Of a DNA stretch of 64,000 bases, positions 37,380 to 49,588 are shown piece after piece. How positions within the stretch are numbered: position 1 is the stretch's first letter; each line of letters opens with the position of its first letter. The notes under the pieces are model-generated. The model did no database searches, was not told the DNA's origin, and was given only the letters and a program-made list of their open reading frames with translations. Source of the stretch: Isoetes taiwanensis (lineage: Eukaryota > Streptophyta > Lycopodiopsida > Isoetales > Isoetaceae); NCBI GenBank assembly GCA_021234155.1, contig JAJEKV010000226.1, positions 1-64,000 of the forward strand, written 5' to 3'. The position numbers and the translations under genes are program-made.

Positions 37380-38960
37380 GCGAGGAAAGGTGCTATCAAG
37401 GAGGAAAATTGGAGGAAAGAAGAACTCAAGCGACTACATCCTATATTGGTAATCAATGCTAGTAGTGAAAAAACAGGTTAGAGAATTAAGATAGAAAAAA
37501 TGGACAAGAAAAGAACTCTTTATGTTGGTGATATGTTTGAGGGAAAAGAGTGAATGCATGGTAATAGATTTCTTCAAAGAATGGAAAGATGTTTTTGCAT
37601 GGGATTATAATAGGTGATTGGTGTTGATAAAACATTTGTGAATTTGAAATAAAAATTAAGGAAAGCTGGCGTCGACCCCTGTGATGCAAAACTAAGAAGG
37701 ATTAATGTGGCCTTGCTAGACTTGATTAGAGAGGAGTTACTAAAAAAATGAAGATGCAGGTGTGATCAGCGAGAATTTCAAATCGAGAATGGTTATCATG
37801 CATTGTGCTGTTGAAAAAAAGAACAAAACTATCAGAATTTGTATTGGTACAGAGATTTGAACAAGGCCCTTTGTTAAAGGCTACCCCTGCCTTTTTGGAA
37901 GAGGTTTACATCTTTGTTGCGGGGAAAGAGACATACTCTTTTTGGATGGCTAGGATTCAACCAAATTACATTAGCTAGAAGATCAACCAAAAAGCTTTTC
38001 ATCCCTCCATGGGAACTTTTTTGCTATAGAAGAGAATGCCTTTTGGTTTGATGAATCTCAAACAACTTTTCAAGAACAATGGATACTATATTCAAGGATA
38101 TGCCTCCTGCTGCTTTTAGAGTTTTCTTGATGATGATCTGTTTTGGGATCGGCCTTGAATCATTCCAGTTATCTAACTAAGATATGTGGCATGGGGGAAG
38201 GGAGGAGTGAGTTTAAACCCTAAAAATGTGTATTTCTATGCTCTAAGGGAGGATTGTTAGGGCATGAGATCTCCTCTAAAGGGATTCAAGTGGTGAGAGA
38301 GCAAAGTGGAAGCATTAAAAACTTGCATCACCAAACTGTTAAGGAAGTAAAAAGTTTCCTAGGTATGGTAAGTTTTTTAGAATGTATGTTCCCTCCACTT
38401 CTCTATCTTTGTGGCTCCTATGATCTCATCTCTCTCACCAAGGTAGGCAAATACGCCAAGCATGAGAGTAAGTTAATCTATGGTAGAGTGGACTCGGACT
38501 GCCAACTTGCCTTGACGGTATTATACAAAGCCATCTCATACGCTTTTAAAACCTCGATGCAACTAAACCTTTTGAAGCTTATATCGGTATAACAAAAAGT
38601 ACGTAGGGTTGGTTTTATTACCCAAGGCGAAGGGGTGGTAACTTTTTTCTAGCAAAGATTTGGTCCTATCTTGAAATGAGGTACCCAAGGCTTTCGAGAA
38701 AAGTCGTGGCGGAGTCTTATGTTTTTGATTGATAGACAAGGACATCTTATCCAAAAGCAGTCATACTTTCAGGTGTATATGAAGCAAAAATCCTTTGTCT
38801 TTGTTCTCAAAAAAAGACCTAAAGGCCAGGAATATATGGAAGATAGACATAAGATTCAAAGAATATGATATTGCTGTTAAAGTGATTAATTTGGTAATGA
38901 TCCCGGTACATATTTGACTAATATTTTGGCGGGGAAGAAGATGAAAGAAGATTTGACTCA
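37380..38960 (+). pseudogene. RT and degenerate RNase H, unit A'
   Basis: Lead-in 37,380-37,690, polymerase core about 37,870-38,220 with the first-Asp block damaged and the DD block at about 38,130. The open piece 38,254-38,592 covers the thumb and start of the RNase H-like tether (LGHEISSKGIQVV, then FLGMVSF). Confidence 0.65.
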
Positions 38961-39029
38961 TGAGGTTCAAGATGATCACGGTGCTAATGTAAACCTTGTC
39001 TTAATGGGGAAGCCCGAGATTTAGCGAAT

Positions 39030-40265
39030 ATAAGAAGATATTTGGAATCCGTAAAGTGCAGGGAAAGAACTCAACTCCAACCAAAAAAGAAGGTTCAAGG
39101 AAAAATGCAATAAGTTCAAGCTAATAGATAATGTGTGTTATCGGTGTATAGAAGGGTATCATTTTGAGGTGTGTGTTGATGAAGAAAAAGCCCCAAGTTA
39201 GTATTAAGCATGTCATGAAGAATTATGTGGTGGACATTTTTCTTTGCCGGATACACGGCAAAAAAAATCTTGAGGGCTGGTTATTATTGCCAACTCTCTT
39301 CAAGGACTGCTATAGAAGCAATCAAATGCTGCCATAAATGCCAAATTTTTGGTAGAAAATTCTTCAACCATTGCACTTATGCTTGCCATAACTTCTCCGG
39401 GACCCTTTTAAGTGCAGGGACTTGATTTCATAGGGACGTAGATCCACCTTCTTCTGCAGCACGATGCTATTCTTGTAGCTCTTGCGATTATTTTTACAAA
39501 TGTTTGAAGCTACTCCCCACGACAAAGCAAATGCCCCATACTATGGTTCATCCATGAAAATATCGTACCCGGTTGGTGTCCCCTTCAAACTTATATCGAT
39601 AGAGGCTGACCGGTTCGAATGATGTTATAGCATTGCTAGCAACTCTCAAAGTAAAGACATTCTAAGGTTCATCCTACTATCCCCAAAGACAATGAGTCCG
39701 AGGCCGAGAATCCCACTAACAAAGTGCTCAAAACTATCCTCAAAAAGACCTTAGTGTCTCAAAAAAGGGTTGGCATTTTGAGGTTGCATGATGCTGCATT
39801 GGGCTTCTGAGAACTACAACAAAACCCGACCAAACATACACCTTTTAGTCTAGTTTATGGGATAGAGTCTATCATTCAGTGAAGCTTGAGCTTCCATCCT
39901 TGAGAATGGCTTTGAAATTAAAATTTGGAAATAGGGGAAGCACTTGAAAGAAAGGTGTCACGGCTTATGCAATTAGAAGAAACATAGATATGAAGCTGAA
40001 AATGCTATACTTATTAAAAAGGCTAAAAATCGCAGCCTTCAAAGCAGCACACCACAAATTGCAAGGTACCTTGAAGATGGAGAGAGCTAGTCCTAAAATG
40101 GAATAAAGCAAAGAAGGCGTACTGTAAATTTGAAGAGGCTGTGGGAAGGACCTTTTGAAGTTCAAAGGACCCGGCCAAGATTCATATTGGTTGAAGTCTA
40201 TACGAGGAAGGAAGAATCTTACCAAATCCTATCAACATTCTACATCTTAAAATTATTGGCGACAA
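39030..40265 (+). pseudogene. Integrase, unit A'
   Basis: Linker, zinc region (39,225-39,425, CCHKCQIFG readable), core (LDF block near 39,422; GVPFKL near 39,570) and C-terminal domain to about 40,260. This is the counterpart of the region deleted from unit A. Confidence 0.65.
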
Positions 40266-41480
40266 CATGTTGCCTTAGTCTATTTGAATAAACTTTGTTG
40301 TATAGATGTTAAAATAGGCTGATGTGTTAGATAAAGTTTTTTTTTGCAAAGCATTACTCTTAAAGCGATTTATCTTAAGTTAGTTCATTTTATAGCAATT
40401 GATAAATAGAATAGGCGGAGTGTATTAGGATAAATTGTTCCTTTTAGTGCTGATTTATTTTAAGTTAGTTCATTTATAGCAATTGATAAGTGCGTCCTTG
40501 GTTCTAATGTGATTCGCGAGAAAAAAGTTTATTTCAAGGCTACAAGTACATGAGGCTCAGGTTGTTTCCCTCTAATATTATGCTTTGCCATGCGGACCAC
40601 CCTCTTGATTTCTTACACCTTTATTCCTTCTCATCCATTTCACCTTGATGAGCATGTTGTCTCCACTTCCACCACCTGACATTTTTATGCTAACCTTAAT
40701 TTATTTTGTATAGCAGTACACCCTACTGCTCTTCATTCATAAACCTTCCATTCTCGCTCAAGAGTAGTCCACCATTCATACTTCATCATTTTCTACTCTG
40801 CCACGAGGTATGCATTCATATCGGAAAAAAGTTACGCCACCATATCACCACATGGCGACTAGATGTTCAGCTGATTCTTGTCTTGTCATTACGGGTTCAC
40901 CCTCTTGTTCATTCATTATCATCTGACACACTCAAGGCTTGCTTTCATATAAACTTGCTTTCCAAACATCTTCTCCCGCGATTGCCATTCATTCCATCAT
41001 CATATAATGCACTCTTTGCCAAGAAGGAATTAATGTTTGGAAGGCTCCAGCACGCCTCTTCTTTTTAGCATGATGCTGCCACTCATGGCAGCATGGAAAA
41101 ACTCATTTATTTCCAAATACATGGTTCAATAAGAGTCAAAACGGGTTACCATCTTTTTGCTACAAAAAAAAGGACTTGAAGAACAAAAAGGACATTCACT
41201 TTGAAAACATCAAAGGAGTATTTTGGCTAAATGGAAGGTCCTAAGGCAAGTTACTAAATTTGAAGCCCTATTGAAGATTTGCAAATAAACTTGGTATGAC
41301 ATTCCATTTGAATAGATGTTTCTTAGTTCTTAATCCATTCCCCTTTCTTTTTTCCAATTTCATCTCCTCTCATTACATACTATGGTGTTGGTAACATTTT
41401 TTCTCTAGTCAATAAAACACAAGAAAGATATTTTTAGTTTATTTTCAACAAAGGATTTTTGAGCTTATTAGGGAGCCTCA
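40266..41480 (+). other. 3' untranslated region and start of LTR, unit A'
   Basis: Noncoding; the duplicated block around TTAAGTTAGTTCATTT occurs at 40,374 and 40,461. The hairpin at 41,074 marks the LTR start. LTR similarity fades after about 41,400. Confidence 0.55.
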
Positions 41481-41704
41481 TGGAACATGTTTGTCCTTCA
41501 ACTCTTTACGACTACCTCCACGGAGTTGATTTCCATAGTCCAAGATGGGCTGAATCACTCCAATTGTCTCTGCCGCGGCCCCACTAGTTCTTTTCGTGTG
41601 TTCACCAGGAAATTGGGCAAAGGTGACGCAAACATCCAACTTCATGTCATAATTCCACTTCACCTTTCTCAATCTTTATGTCACCCATAACATACTTCAT
41701 GCCA
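41130..41704. other. Scrambled junction between gypsy array and duplicated segment
   Basis: LTR words (for example AATTCCACTTCACC at about 41,650) are mixed with unrelated sequence (41,480-41,620). No gene is supported. Short frames here are products of the mixture. Confidence 0.5.
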
Positions 41705-42258
41705 TCCTTCCCTTCCGGCTCATTTTGCATATCAGTCAAGAAATGCCCTTTCGATTTCTGTCCCTTCAATGCCACGCCCTCACCATTTCCTTCGATCTTG
41801 TACCAACTGTCAACTCATTCCTATTACCTTTTCCCAAGATCCGTCCTCATCGTCCTTTTGTAAACCCCGAGGTGGAATTCCCTCCCCTTCACGGCGGTCC
41901 CACATTCCATTTTTAATATTTTTTCCTTGACAACACAAACCCTACCACCTTACCGAGCACCACACAAACAATTTTACACAAAAACTTTAACCAAGATCCT
42001 GCCCTGAGACCAAGAACAGAATGGGTTGAACACCCCCGCTGCAGGGCTGTTCCTATCACCTACAAATTCACCTAGCCAAGCCTCCACTACCTGAACTTCA
42101 AGATCTTCCTCTATTATATGAGAAGGGGAGATAGGATGAAAAGATCATCACGGGAAAAATTGGTGGTAAACCAAGCTTTTCCACAAGACCGCATCATCCC
42201 CATCTAACCATCCACATGAGATCTTCCTTCCTTCTGCAAGAATAGCAAAATATCTCAT
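41705..42258 (-). pseudogene. Unknown ORF, error-rich copy 1
   Basis: Copy of 48,088-48,663 with extra indels. The start is at 42,258 (MRYFAIL). See the clean copy for description. Confidence 0.4.
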
Positions 42259-42335
42259 GTTCCCAGATTAGGGTTCGTGCGCCCTCCTCCCGCCAGCGCC
42301 ATCGTCGCCGCAATTCGTCGTCCAAAAGTTCGAGA

Positions 42336-43182
42336 CTCCTGTTATGATTGTCAAGTGAATGAAAATCCGACTTTGGTATAATTCTCTTTTCTCAACTTTC
42401 TTTTCAAGGAAATTTATGCATATCTGCTAAATATTGTTCTAGTTTTTAATCCCATTGGATATTAGTAAGATCCTGCTTAGACTTCATAGGAATAGTCGTC
42501 CTGCATCCAAAGAAAACAGAAAAATATAAACATTAGTCAAAACTAAGTTCTAGTTATCTGATAAAAGTCAAAACCTATCTTTTCGCTACAAACTCCTTAA
42601 ACAAAAAGTCCAGTCCATCTATTGTTATCAAGATCCCAGTAAGTCTCTTTTATTTTGTCTCAAGAAAAGCAAAAACATCTAGATAAATATCTCTATCATC
42701 AAAAAACACCGATCATGGGTGGCAAATTACTCCTGTTCATCCAAAGATTCTAAATAAATCCAAAAGAGGTGTTGCACGTCATCTACAATAGCAATTTGAT
42801 TAGTCAGCTTGTCCCAGATCAAAAAGAATATTTCACAAAACATCTCGAGAATTTGCTCTCTGCCGAGGGTATTGACCGAGTTTTTGACTGGTCTGGGGCA
42901 TATAATTTTCAAGTATCTAGAATAGTCCTGACTTCAAAAAGGTCTTGCACATTTTAATACTATTTGTTGGGATCATATTCATACATTCTTCAAGATAAAA
43001 CCTCCGATTATTTGCACTTGGTATTGTAAAAGAGAGTACAAGGTTTTTCTTGAAATGGGAAAGTCTGTACTAACAGGCTTGTGGTGAGAAGTTTTGCAAA
43101 ATTTAGGTTTGAGTGGTTGCACGAAGCAACCTGGAGGTCCTAAACCATTCTAGTTGAGGGTTTTGCGGGATTACCCTCAACA
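42336..43182 (+). repeat. 5'-truncated gypsy LTR, copy 1
   Basis: Matches the 3' third of the LTRs of the array (for example 34,060-34,880) but with real divergence, and ends at the same CTCAACA. It lacks the part with the TATA box. Confidence 0.65.
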
Positions 43183-44905
43183 TTGTGTCAAACATGAGCA
43201 AGCATATCTGTCTGAAAGGTCTTCAATGATATGAGGAGATCCCTACATGTTAATTGCACTTGTCACTGCTGCGATTGTGCGGCATCCGGCAGACAAAACA
43301 ATGGAGTATGTCAAGCAAACAAGAAGACTTTTGATAATGTTAGTATCTTGTGGAGGTCAACAGGTTTTGTAGAAATATGTGACGGATGAATGGCATAAAC
43401 TAAAATGCATCAAAGGTGAATGTGATGAATGTGGAGTGAAGAAATTAGACATTTGTCCAAACGAGGAAGATGGAATTCAGAATGTGGACTGGCAAGTATA
43501 TGCATATGTCAATGAGCCATCCAAAAAAGGTACATCCGTAAGGCTTAGATTAGTTGATGAATGACAAAGCATCTGTTTTGTTAAAGAACATGAAAAATCA
43601 GCTTGCTAAATTTCTGAGATCATAATTTTACAAAGCCCTGGCAAGAGCAAAAGCAGTTTAAAAGATGTGTTGAGAAACTCCGGATAATAGTGTGTTGTTA
43701 TGCATTTGTTGACTTTGCAGAGAACTACACATTGAAACCAAGGGGACGAAGTGCAATCCGAGCATTGGAATCTGATCAAATTAGTATTTTGGTCCATATT
43801 TCAATGATGAAAATAGAAGGTAAGCTTAAAAAAACAGTGCATTTCTATGTTTCAGATGACAGGAAGCATGACACTCATTTTGTGCAACATGGTTTTAAAT
43901 TACATTTGGGGTGGCTTAAGAATAATGGAGGTGGACACATAAACCTTCATTATGTGTGGTGGATGGTTGTGCATCTCAATTCAAATCAGACGGGCATGGT
44001 ATGGAATCTGTAGATACCATGTTGAAAATAAAATTCGAGTGATATGGAATTTCTTTGGATCTGGCCATGGGAAAGGCACACATGATGGCGAGGCTGGTAT
44101 AGCAAAGTTGTGGCTTGAGAGTGAGCAGAGAAAACAAAATGGCATGCCAGTGACAAAAGTGGTAACTTGTCTGGGTTTAAGGGTCAAGGAATCGGATTGT
44201 GAAAGGGTGTTTTTGGGAGGTTGGAAAACAGATGTGAACAGGCAGCAAGCATTCAATTGCAAGACTTTATCCGGTACTCGCAGATACATTCTCATGTGTC
44301 AACTATAAACCCAACAGATCCAACAAAGTTGCTATTGAGACCACTCTCGTGCTTTTGTGATGCTTGTATGAACTTCAATTGGTTGAATTGTGAGAACATT
44401 AAACATTGTGGAGAATGGTCTCTAAAAAGTTTGGAGCCCATAGATCATATTGCCTCTCGTGTTGAAGCTGAAAATGATGTGGATGTTTTGTATCTGAGGA
44501 GGATGGGTGGTTTAGATGACACCGTAGTTTGTTTTGAGATGTATTTGTGTCTTTTAAAAGACCGCAGACAATGTGGAAGGTGTTTCATACTATGTTCTCA
44601 TGTGCACCAGGGGAAAAGTATGCATTGGAAGAAGATTCAATTGATGACTATAGAAATGAATACTCTGCTGGCACTAGTGTCATTGAAGGACAATATTATG
44701 AACTAATCCCGGGGCTGCCACAATAAGTATAAACTGCTTCCTACTAAGAATGTTTTGGTACTTGGGGAACCTGTGATTGGGGTTGAATCCCATTCAAGAA
44801 AGTAAAACACAAGCTGAAGGGGGCAACAAACATTTCACTTGCCGGATGAAGTCCATGAGACATTGTTATCAAAACTTCCAAGCAATTGTAGATGACATGG
44901 ACTAA
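43183..44905 (+). pseudogene. Transposase-like gene, error-rich copy 1
   Basis: Duplicate of 49,560-51,306. It has many indels, but reads correctly across one frameshift present in the clean copy: around 44,020-44,100 the codons for ENKIRVIWNFFGSGHGKG stay in one frame. The last stop is at 44,903. Confidence 0.6.
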
Positions 44906-45004
44906 GTCGGATCTGTAGTACTTTCGAAATATTGTAATACTTTGTTCATATAAAGATAAGAACTGAAGAACTGGACTACTTCGAATGCATTATGTACATC
45001 AATG

Positions 45005-45054
45005 TACATAAGATGTACAACGAGATGTACATCTTATGTACATCCATTGTACAT
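45005..45054. repeat. TGTACA hairpin cluster, copy 1
   Basis: Damaged form of 51,405-51,460. The first hairpin is intact apart from one inserted base in the loop; in the second, CAG became CGAG and CTG became CCA. Confidence 0.5.
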
Positions 45055-45242
45055 TCTAGAAATATTATAAAAATTTCTCAAGTGTAAGTTGATTAGAATT
45101 GAACACAAGAAAGTTGAATTGCATAAACATTAAAAATAGTTTCAGTCATGGCAAAAGATAAGAAATGGACAGGTTTTCATGTACAAATGGTTGATATATT
45201 TATATTGTGGACATAAATACAACACACCCAGAAAATGAGCAT

Positions 45243-48087
45243 GGCTCATAATTCATGACCAAGCTTCAAAATGTCGGTTAGGAGCCCGATATCTTATGAC
45301 CATTGCATCATGTCTTCCAGCCCGTAGAAATTTGAAGAGATAACCTCTAAAGCGTTAGTCCATGCGGTTTCTATAGCACGTGCATTTGGCAAACCTTTCC
45401 ATCCTACATGGCCTGCATCTTCCAAGACCGCGTGCCTTCCCCAAGGGTTGTGCAACAAGTGATTTCTTTGCCAATATACATTTCATGGTTGCTCGTTTCT
45501 CATAATTTTCAATTTGCTCAACCTTTTCCCAAAGTTAGAAGAAGAAGATATATAGGCGATAATCGGTCCCCAACCCTATGTACTTGCGACTTGTGTTGGT
45601 TTGTATTACCTCTGGGTGCAGTGAGAACTCTATCTCTTAGTTTCTTAATAGTCTTTTGTGTTTTAGGTCCATTCATCTACAAAGCAAAATGAAGATCACT
45701 TAATTATGTATACACACTCATAATTGTACCAATAAGAAAGACAAGAAAAAAGCAGTACTCAAGTGCAATGAACAAAAACTTTGATACATATATTCATAAC
45801 ATTTGAATTTGTACATCGGTCAAAGCCTGTACCAACAATGGGCGGTCGAGAGGCCAATAACATGATGGCGATTTCTCCATTCCTTGCTCCATATATTGAC
45901 TAAATTTAGGCAAAGAGCACCCAAGTTGCTGCCATAGTTTGCCGAAGAAAATCTTTTCCACACCTGCTTGATATGCTATGGGCCGCATTAGTCATTGGAT
46001 GCTCTTTCACATAAACTATACCATCTTTGGCCATTTTGAATCCATTAAGCCATGGAATGAGCTCCATGACAAGTAATCGTCACCGGCTAATATCGGTGTC
46101 CAAGAGAAAAAGGACATATGTAGCTTCCTACGAGGATTCAAAGTGGATTTGTATCTTTTCGTCATCATCGTAATCAGGATGTATGTCCATAGTACTCTGG
46201 GGTACTCTTTCCATACCACGACTAATGGTTTCACAAAACAACCCCTTTTGAGGTTCAAGAGGGTGTCCGTGTGGCGAGTCCAACAACTTGCTCCGGCTAT
46301 AAACAAACTTCAGCTTTATGGAAAAAGCATCACAAATATGTTCCACAATTGGGTGAAGATTTTTAGAAGTGAGTGAAGACCAGGATGGCAACATCAAACC
46401 CTTACATTACAAATGCTAACTTGATGATGCTAACCACGGCCTGCGAGAAAAAAACACATTTCCTATATTAAATTGAAGCTCATCTTTACGGATCTGTTGG
46501 TATCTTGAGTTAATATTTTCATTCTTGTGCACACTCTTGCCCAACCATGAATTTAAGTCAAAGATAATGAGCTTTCTCCCTGAATTAGATGATGATTCAC
46601 CAAAAGAAAACACTTGAGATTCACAATTTATAATTACATTTCAGATCACACAATTGAGAAAACACATTGATAATTACACGATTGTTATTTGCACAGGTGT
46701 AAGTGAGACAAGTACCCAGGTATCCAGTTAGGGAATGTAGATCTATGCCCAAAAAAAAGCACATATATGTAAAAAATGCACATACTTATGAATCCATCTA
46801 CAGATGCACTCTAAAGATAAATGCGTGTACATCTATTTTGCAGATGTAGACTCCATTAGAGACATGTACAAGCCGATACAAGCAAAGGTCAAGCTCAAAA
46901 ATAAAAGCATCAATAAACAAGCAAATATATGCCTATGTACCTACCTCGCTTTGAGATGTACACTAAAAGTTATACATGTACAAGGAATAGCAATGCCTTT
47001 GAAAGCCATACATGTAGAACTATGCAGATTACAATAACAAATATGAATTAAGAGAAATATAAGTTTAAATTAGTTGAAAGCAATGCATACCTTTCACAAA
47101 GAGGGAAAAACCAAGCTGAATTCGAATGCCCTCATCCCGGATGCAACCTTTTATGCAATTACGTCTTTCATGGACGAGATAACACAAGCGAGAAGAGGCA
47201 ATAAGCATCTACGCATGGAGCTAGCGAACAACAAACCCAGTTTGCCAAAGCCTTGGCCACAACAGTACATGAACCGAATGTGATGAACTGCTCTATAGAA
47301 GTAGCTCCTACGAGGGGTAGGGCCTCGGGTGATGTTAACAATAGGTCTGCTCTCCCCATGAAATCCAAAATCATGGAATGCCTTTGCTGAACCAATTCAA
47401 TGCAATTAAGTTTTTTCCTTTGCTTGTTCAATTGAGATTTCATGCCTTTCAATTTCTTTAGTTGCTTCCGCAAACCAATTTTCTAACTTAGAAGAGTGCG
47501 CTCTTTATCATGTCTACTCATAACCAAGTCTTCCAACTTGTACTTCAACACTCGAAGATAACTTGATTTTCAGCCCGGGATTGGGACAATTTGTCAAATT
47601 CTGTTTTGTCTCATCTATTTTTGAGCAGGTCTGCGCAGATCTTGGATAAGCGTATCCTTTCTACCCTCAATCCGGTGATGACCTTCAATGCATCCCTCCT
47701 TTTTTCTTCCAGTGCTTCTACTTCATTCAATAGGTTAGTTTTCTCCTCCAACCCATGCTTAAGTAACTGCTTTATTGTGTCAACATCTGATCTAGAATAA
47801 CCCAGGGCTCTAATATTCTGCTGCAATACGATGTCCTGTTTGATAGTTGAGGATTTACCTGTTGTAGGGTCCTCTGTAACGTCTGAAATGAGGGTTTTGG
47901 CAAGATCTTTAGCGGTCCTAGCCACGTCCATCCAATCAACAAGCCGTCCCTTCAAGTGAAGAGCAAATGCTCTGGCAAAATAGGTAGAAATATAATGGTT
48001 TGTAACCTGTTTCTTGCCATAAACCAATTCATAATATTTGAAAAAATCATCTTTCCATGCGTTCTAGATTCTCCCTTCCTTGAATCC
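45243..48087 (-). pseudogene. Coiled-coil/FCP1-like gene, error-rich copy 1
   Basis: Duplicate of 51,649-54,470. Exon 1 is 48,087-47,091, exon 2 about 46,600-45,800 and exon 3 about 45,675-45,243. The 5' end of the gene is missing because the copy stops at 48,087. Near 48,040 it keeps a run of six A that leaves the frame open, where the clean copy has five. Confidence 0.6.
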
Positions 48088-48663
48088 TCGTCTGTTTCAA
48101 CTGATCCTTCCCTTTCCGGCTCAGCTTGCATATCAGTCCAAGAAATGCCCTTTCGATTTCTGTCCCTTCAATGTCTGCCCTCTCTGTTCCCTTCGGTACT
48201 GTACCAACTGTCAACTCATTCTTATTACCTTTTCCCAAGATCTGTCCTACTGTCCCTTTTGCAAACCCCGAGGTGGAATTCCCTCCCCCCTTCACGGCGG
48301 TCCCACATTCCATTTTTTAATATTTTTTTCCTTGACAACACAAACCCTACCACCTTACCGAGCACCACACAAACAATTTTACACAAAAACTTTAACCAAG
48401 ATCCTGCCCTGAGACCAAGAACAGAATGGGTTGAACACCCCCGCTGCAGGGCTGTTCCTATCACCTACAAATTCACCTAGCCAAGCCTCCACTACCTGAA
48501 CTTCAAGATCTTCCTCTATTATATGAGAAGGGGAGATAGGATGAAAGAGATCATCTGGGAAAAATTGGTGGTAAACCAAGCTTTTCCACAAGACCGCATC
48601 ATCCCCATCTAACCATCCACATGAGATCTTCCTTCCTTCTGCAAGAATAGCAAAATATCTCAT
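48088..48663 (-). CDS. Unknown protein fragment (MRYFAIL...)
   Basis: The open frame 48,663-48,379 encodes 94 residues that begin MRYFAILAEGRKISCGWLDG and contain an acidic stretch (HIIEEDLEVQ). I do not recognise it. A second minus-strand frame (48,313-48,047) runs across the duplication junction and so is partly artificial. Upstream at 48,675-48,712 a GC-rich stretch encodes MALAGGGRT in another frame and may be the real start with a frameshift. An ORF1-like protein of a LINE is one possibility; nothing proves it. Confidence 0.3.
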
Positions 48664-48719
48664 GTTCCCAGATTAGGGTTCGTGCGCCCTCCTCCCGCCA
48701 GCGCCATCGTCGCCGCAAT

Positions 48720-48720
48720 N
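48720..48720. other. Single ambiguous base (N)
   Basis: The only N of the window, in a GC-rich stretch of the clean copy; the same place in copy 1 reads T (42,315 region). It marks unresolved consensus or a join. Confidence 0.9.
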
Positions 48721-48740
48721 CGTCGTCCAAAAGTTCGAGA

Positions 48741-49588
48741 CTCCTGTTATGATTGTCAAGTGAATGAAAATCCGACTTTGGTATAATTCTCTTTTCTCAA
48801 CTTTCTTTTCAAGGAAATTTATGCATATCTGCTAAATATTGTTCTAGTTTTTAATCCCATTGGATATTAGTAAGATCCTGCTTAGACTTCATAGGAATAG
48901 TCGTCCTGCATCCAAAGAAAACAGAAAAATATAAACATTAGTCAAAACTAAGTTCTAGTTATCTGATAAAAGTCAAAACCTATCTTTTCGCTACAAACTC
49001 CTTAAACAAAAAGTCCAGTCCATCTATTGTTATCAAGATCCCAGTAAGTCTCTTTTATTTTGTCTCAAGAAAAGCAAAAACATCTAGATAAATATCTCTG
49101 TCATCAAAAAACACAGTCTGTCAGTGGCAAATTACTCCCTGTTCATCCAGCATTCTAAATAAATCCAAAAGAGGTGTTGCACGTCATCTACAATAGCAAT
49201 TTGATTAGTCACAGTTGTCCCAGATCAAAAAGAATATTTCACAAAACATCTGAGAATTTCTGCTCTCTGCCGAGGGTATTGACCGTTTTTATTTGGGTGG
49301 GGCATATAATTTTCAAGTATCTAGAATAGTCTGACTTCAAAAAAGGTCTTGCACATTTTTAATACTATTTGTTGGGATCATATTCATACATTCTTCAAGA
49401 TAAAACCTCCAGTTATTTGCACTTGGTATTGTAAAGAGAGTACAGGGTTTTTTCTTGAAATGGGAAAGCTGTACTAACAGGCTTGTGGTGAGAAGTTTTG
49501 CAAAATTTAGGTTCAGAGTGGTTGCCTGAAGCAACCTGGAGGTCCTAAACCATTCTAGTTGAGGGTTTTGCCATGATTACCCTCAACA
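48741..49588 (+). repeat. 5'-truncated gypsy LTR, clean copy
   Basis: 848 bases matching the 3' part of the array LTRs, clearly diverged from them, ending CTCAACA at 49,588. Upstream sequence is unrelated. The frame of the transposase-like gene stays open across the last bases of this LTR, so an LTR-driven transcript is possible. The segment lacks the TATA box seen in complete LTRs. Confidence 0.65.

Larger units (their letters stand above)
1..41480. repeat. Foldback of a gypsy array: three minus-strand units followed by three plus-strand units
   Basis: The same retrotransposon is read on the minus strand from 1 to about 21,480 and on the plus strand from about 21,610 to 41,480. Left unit C stops in the reverse transcriptase region and right unit C' starts in the same region, so the junction is a fold at one point of the element rather than two independent insertions. 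Unit lengths differ between arms (B about 8.7 kb, B' about 7.9 kb) and the outermost units differ: A lacks about 1.5 kb that A' has. A foldback read in an uncorrected assembly is the most likely cause. A real palindromic rearrangement is the alternative. Confidence 0.75.
34881..41480 (+). mobile_element. Ty3/gypsy unit A'
   Basis: Plus-strand unit with every domain and a complete integrase and 3' region, unlike its mirror unit A. The LTR begins at 41,071 but after about 400 bases passes into unrelated sequence, through a scrambled stretch at about 41,130-41,705. Confidence 0.75.

Noticed and set aside
1-41480. Many open frames of 60-140 codons on both strands of the gypsy array
   Set aside because: Those on the coding strand are pieces of gag-pol split by indels and are described as domains. 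Those on the other strand, and those within LTRs, do not stay open in the other copies.
44221-44706. An independent 161-codon gene
   Set aside because: It is the C-terminal third of the transposase-like gene in the error-rich copy, in a shifted frame.
48047-48313. An 88-codon minus-strand gene (MECGTAVKGGG...)
   Set aside because: It crosses the duplication junction, so part of it is likely artificial.
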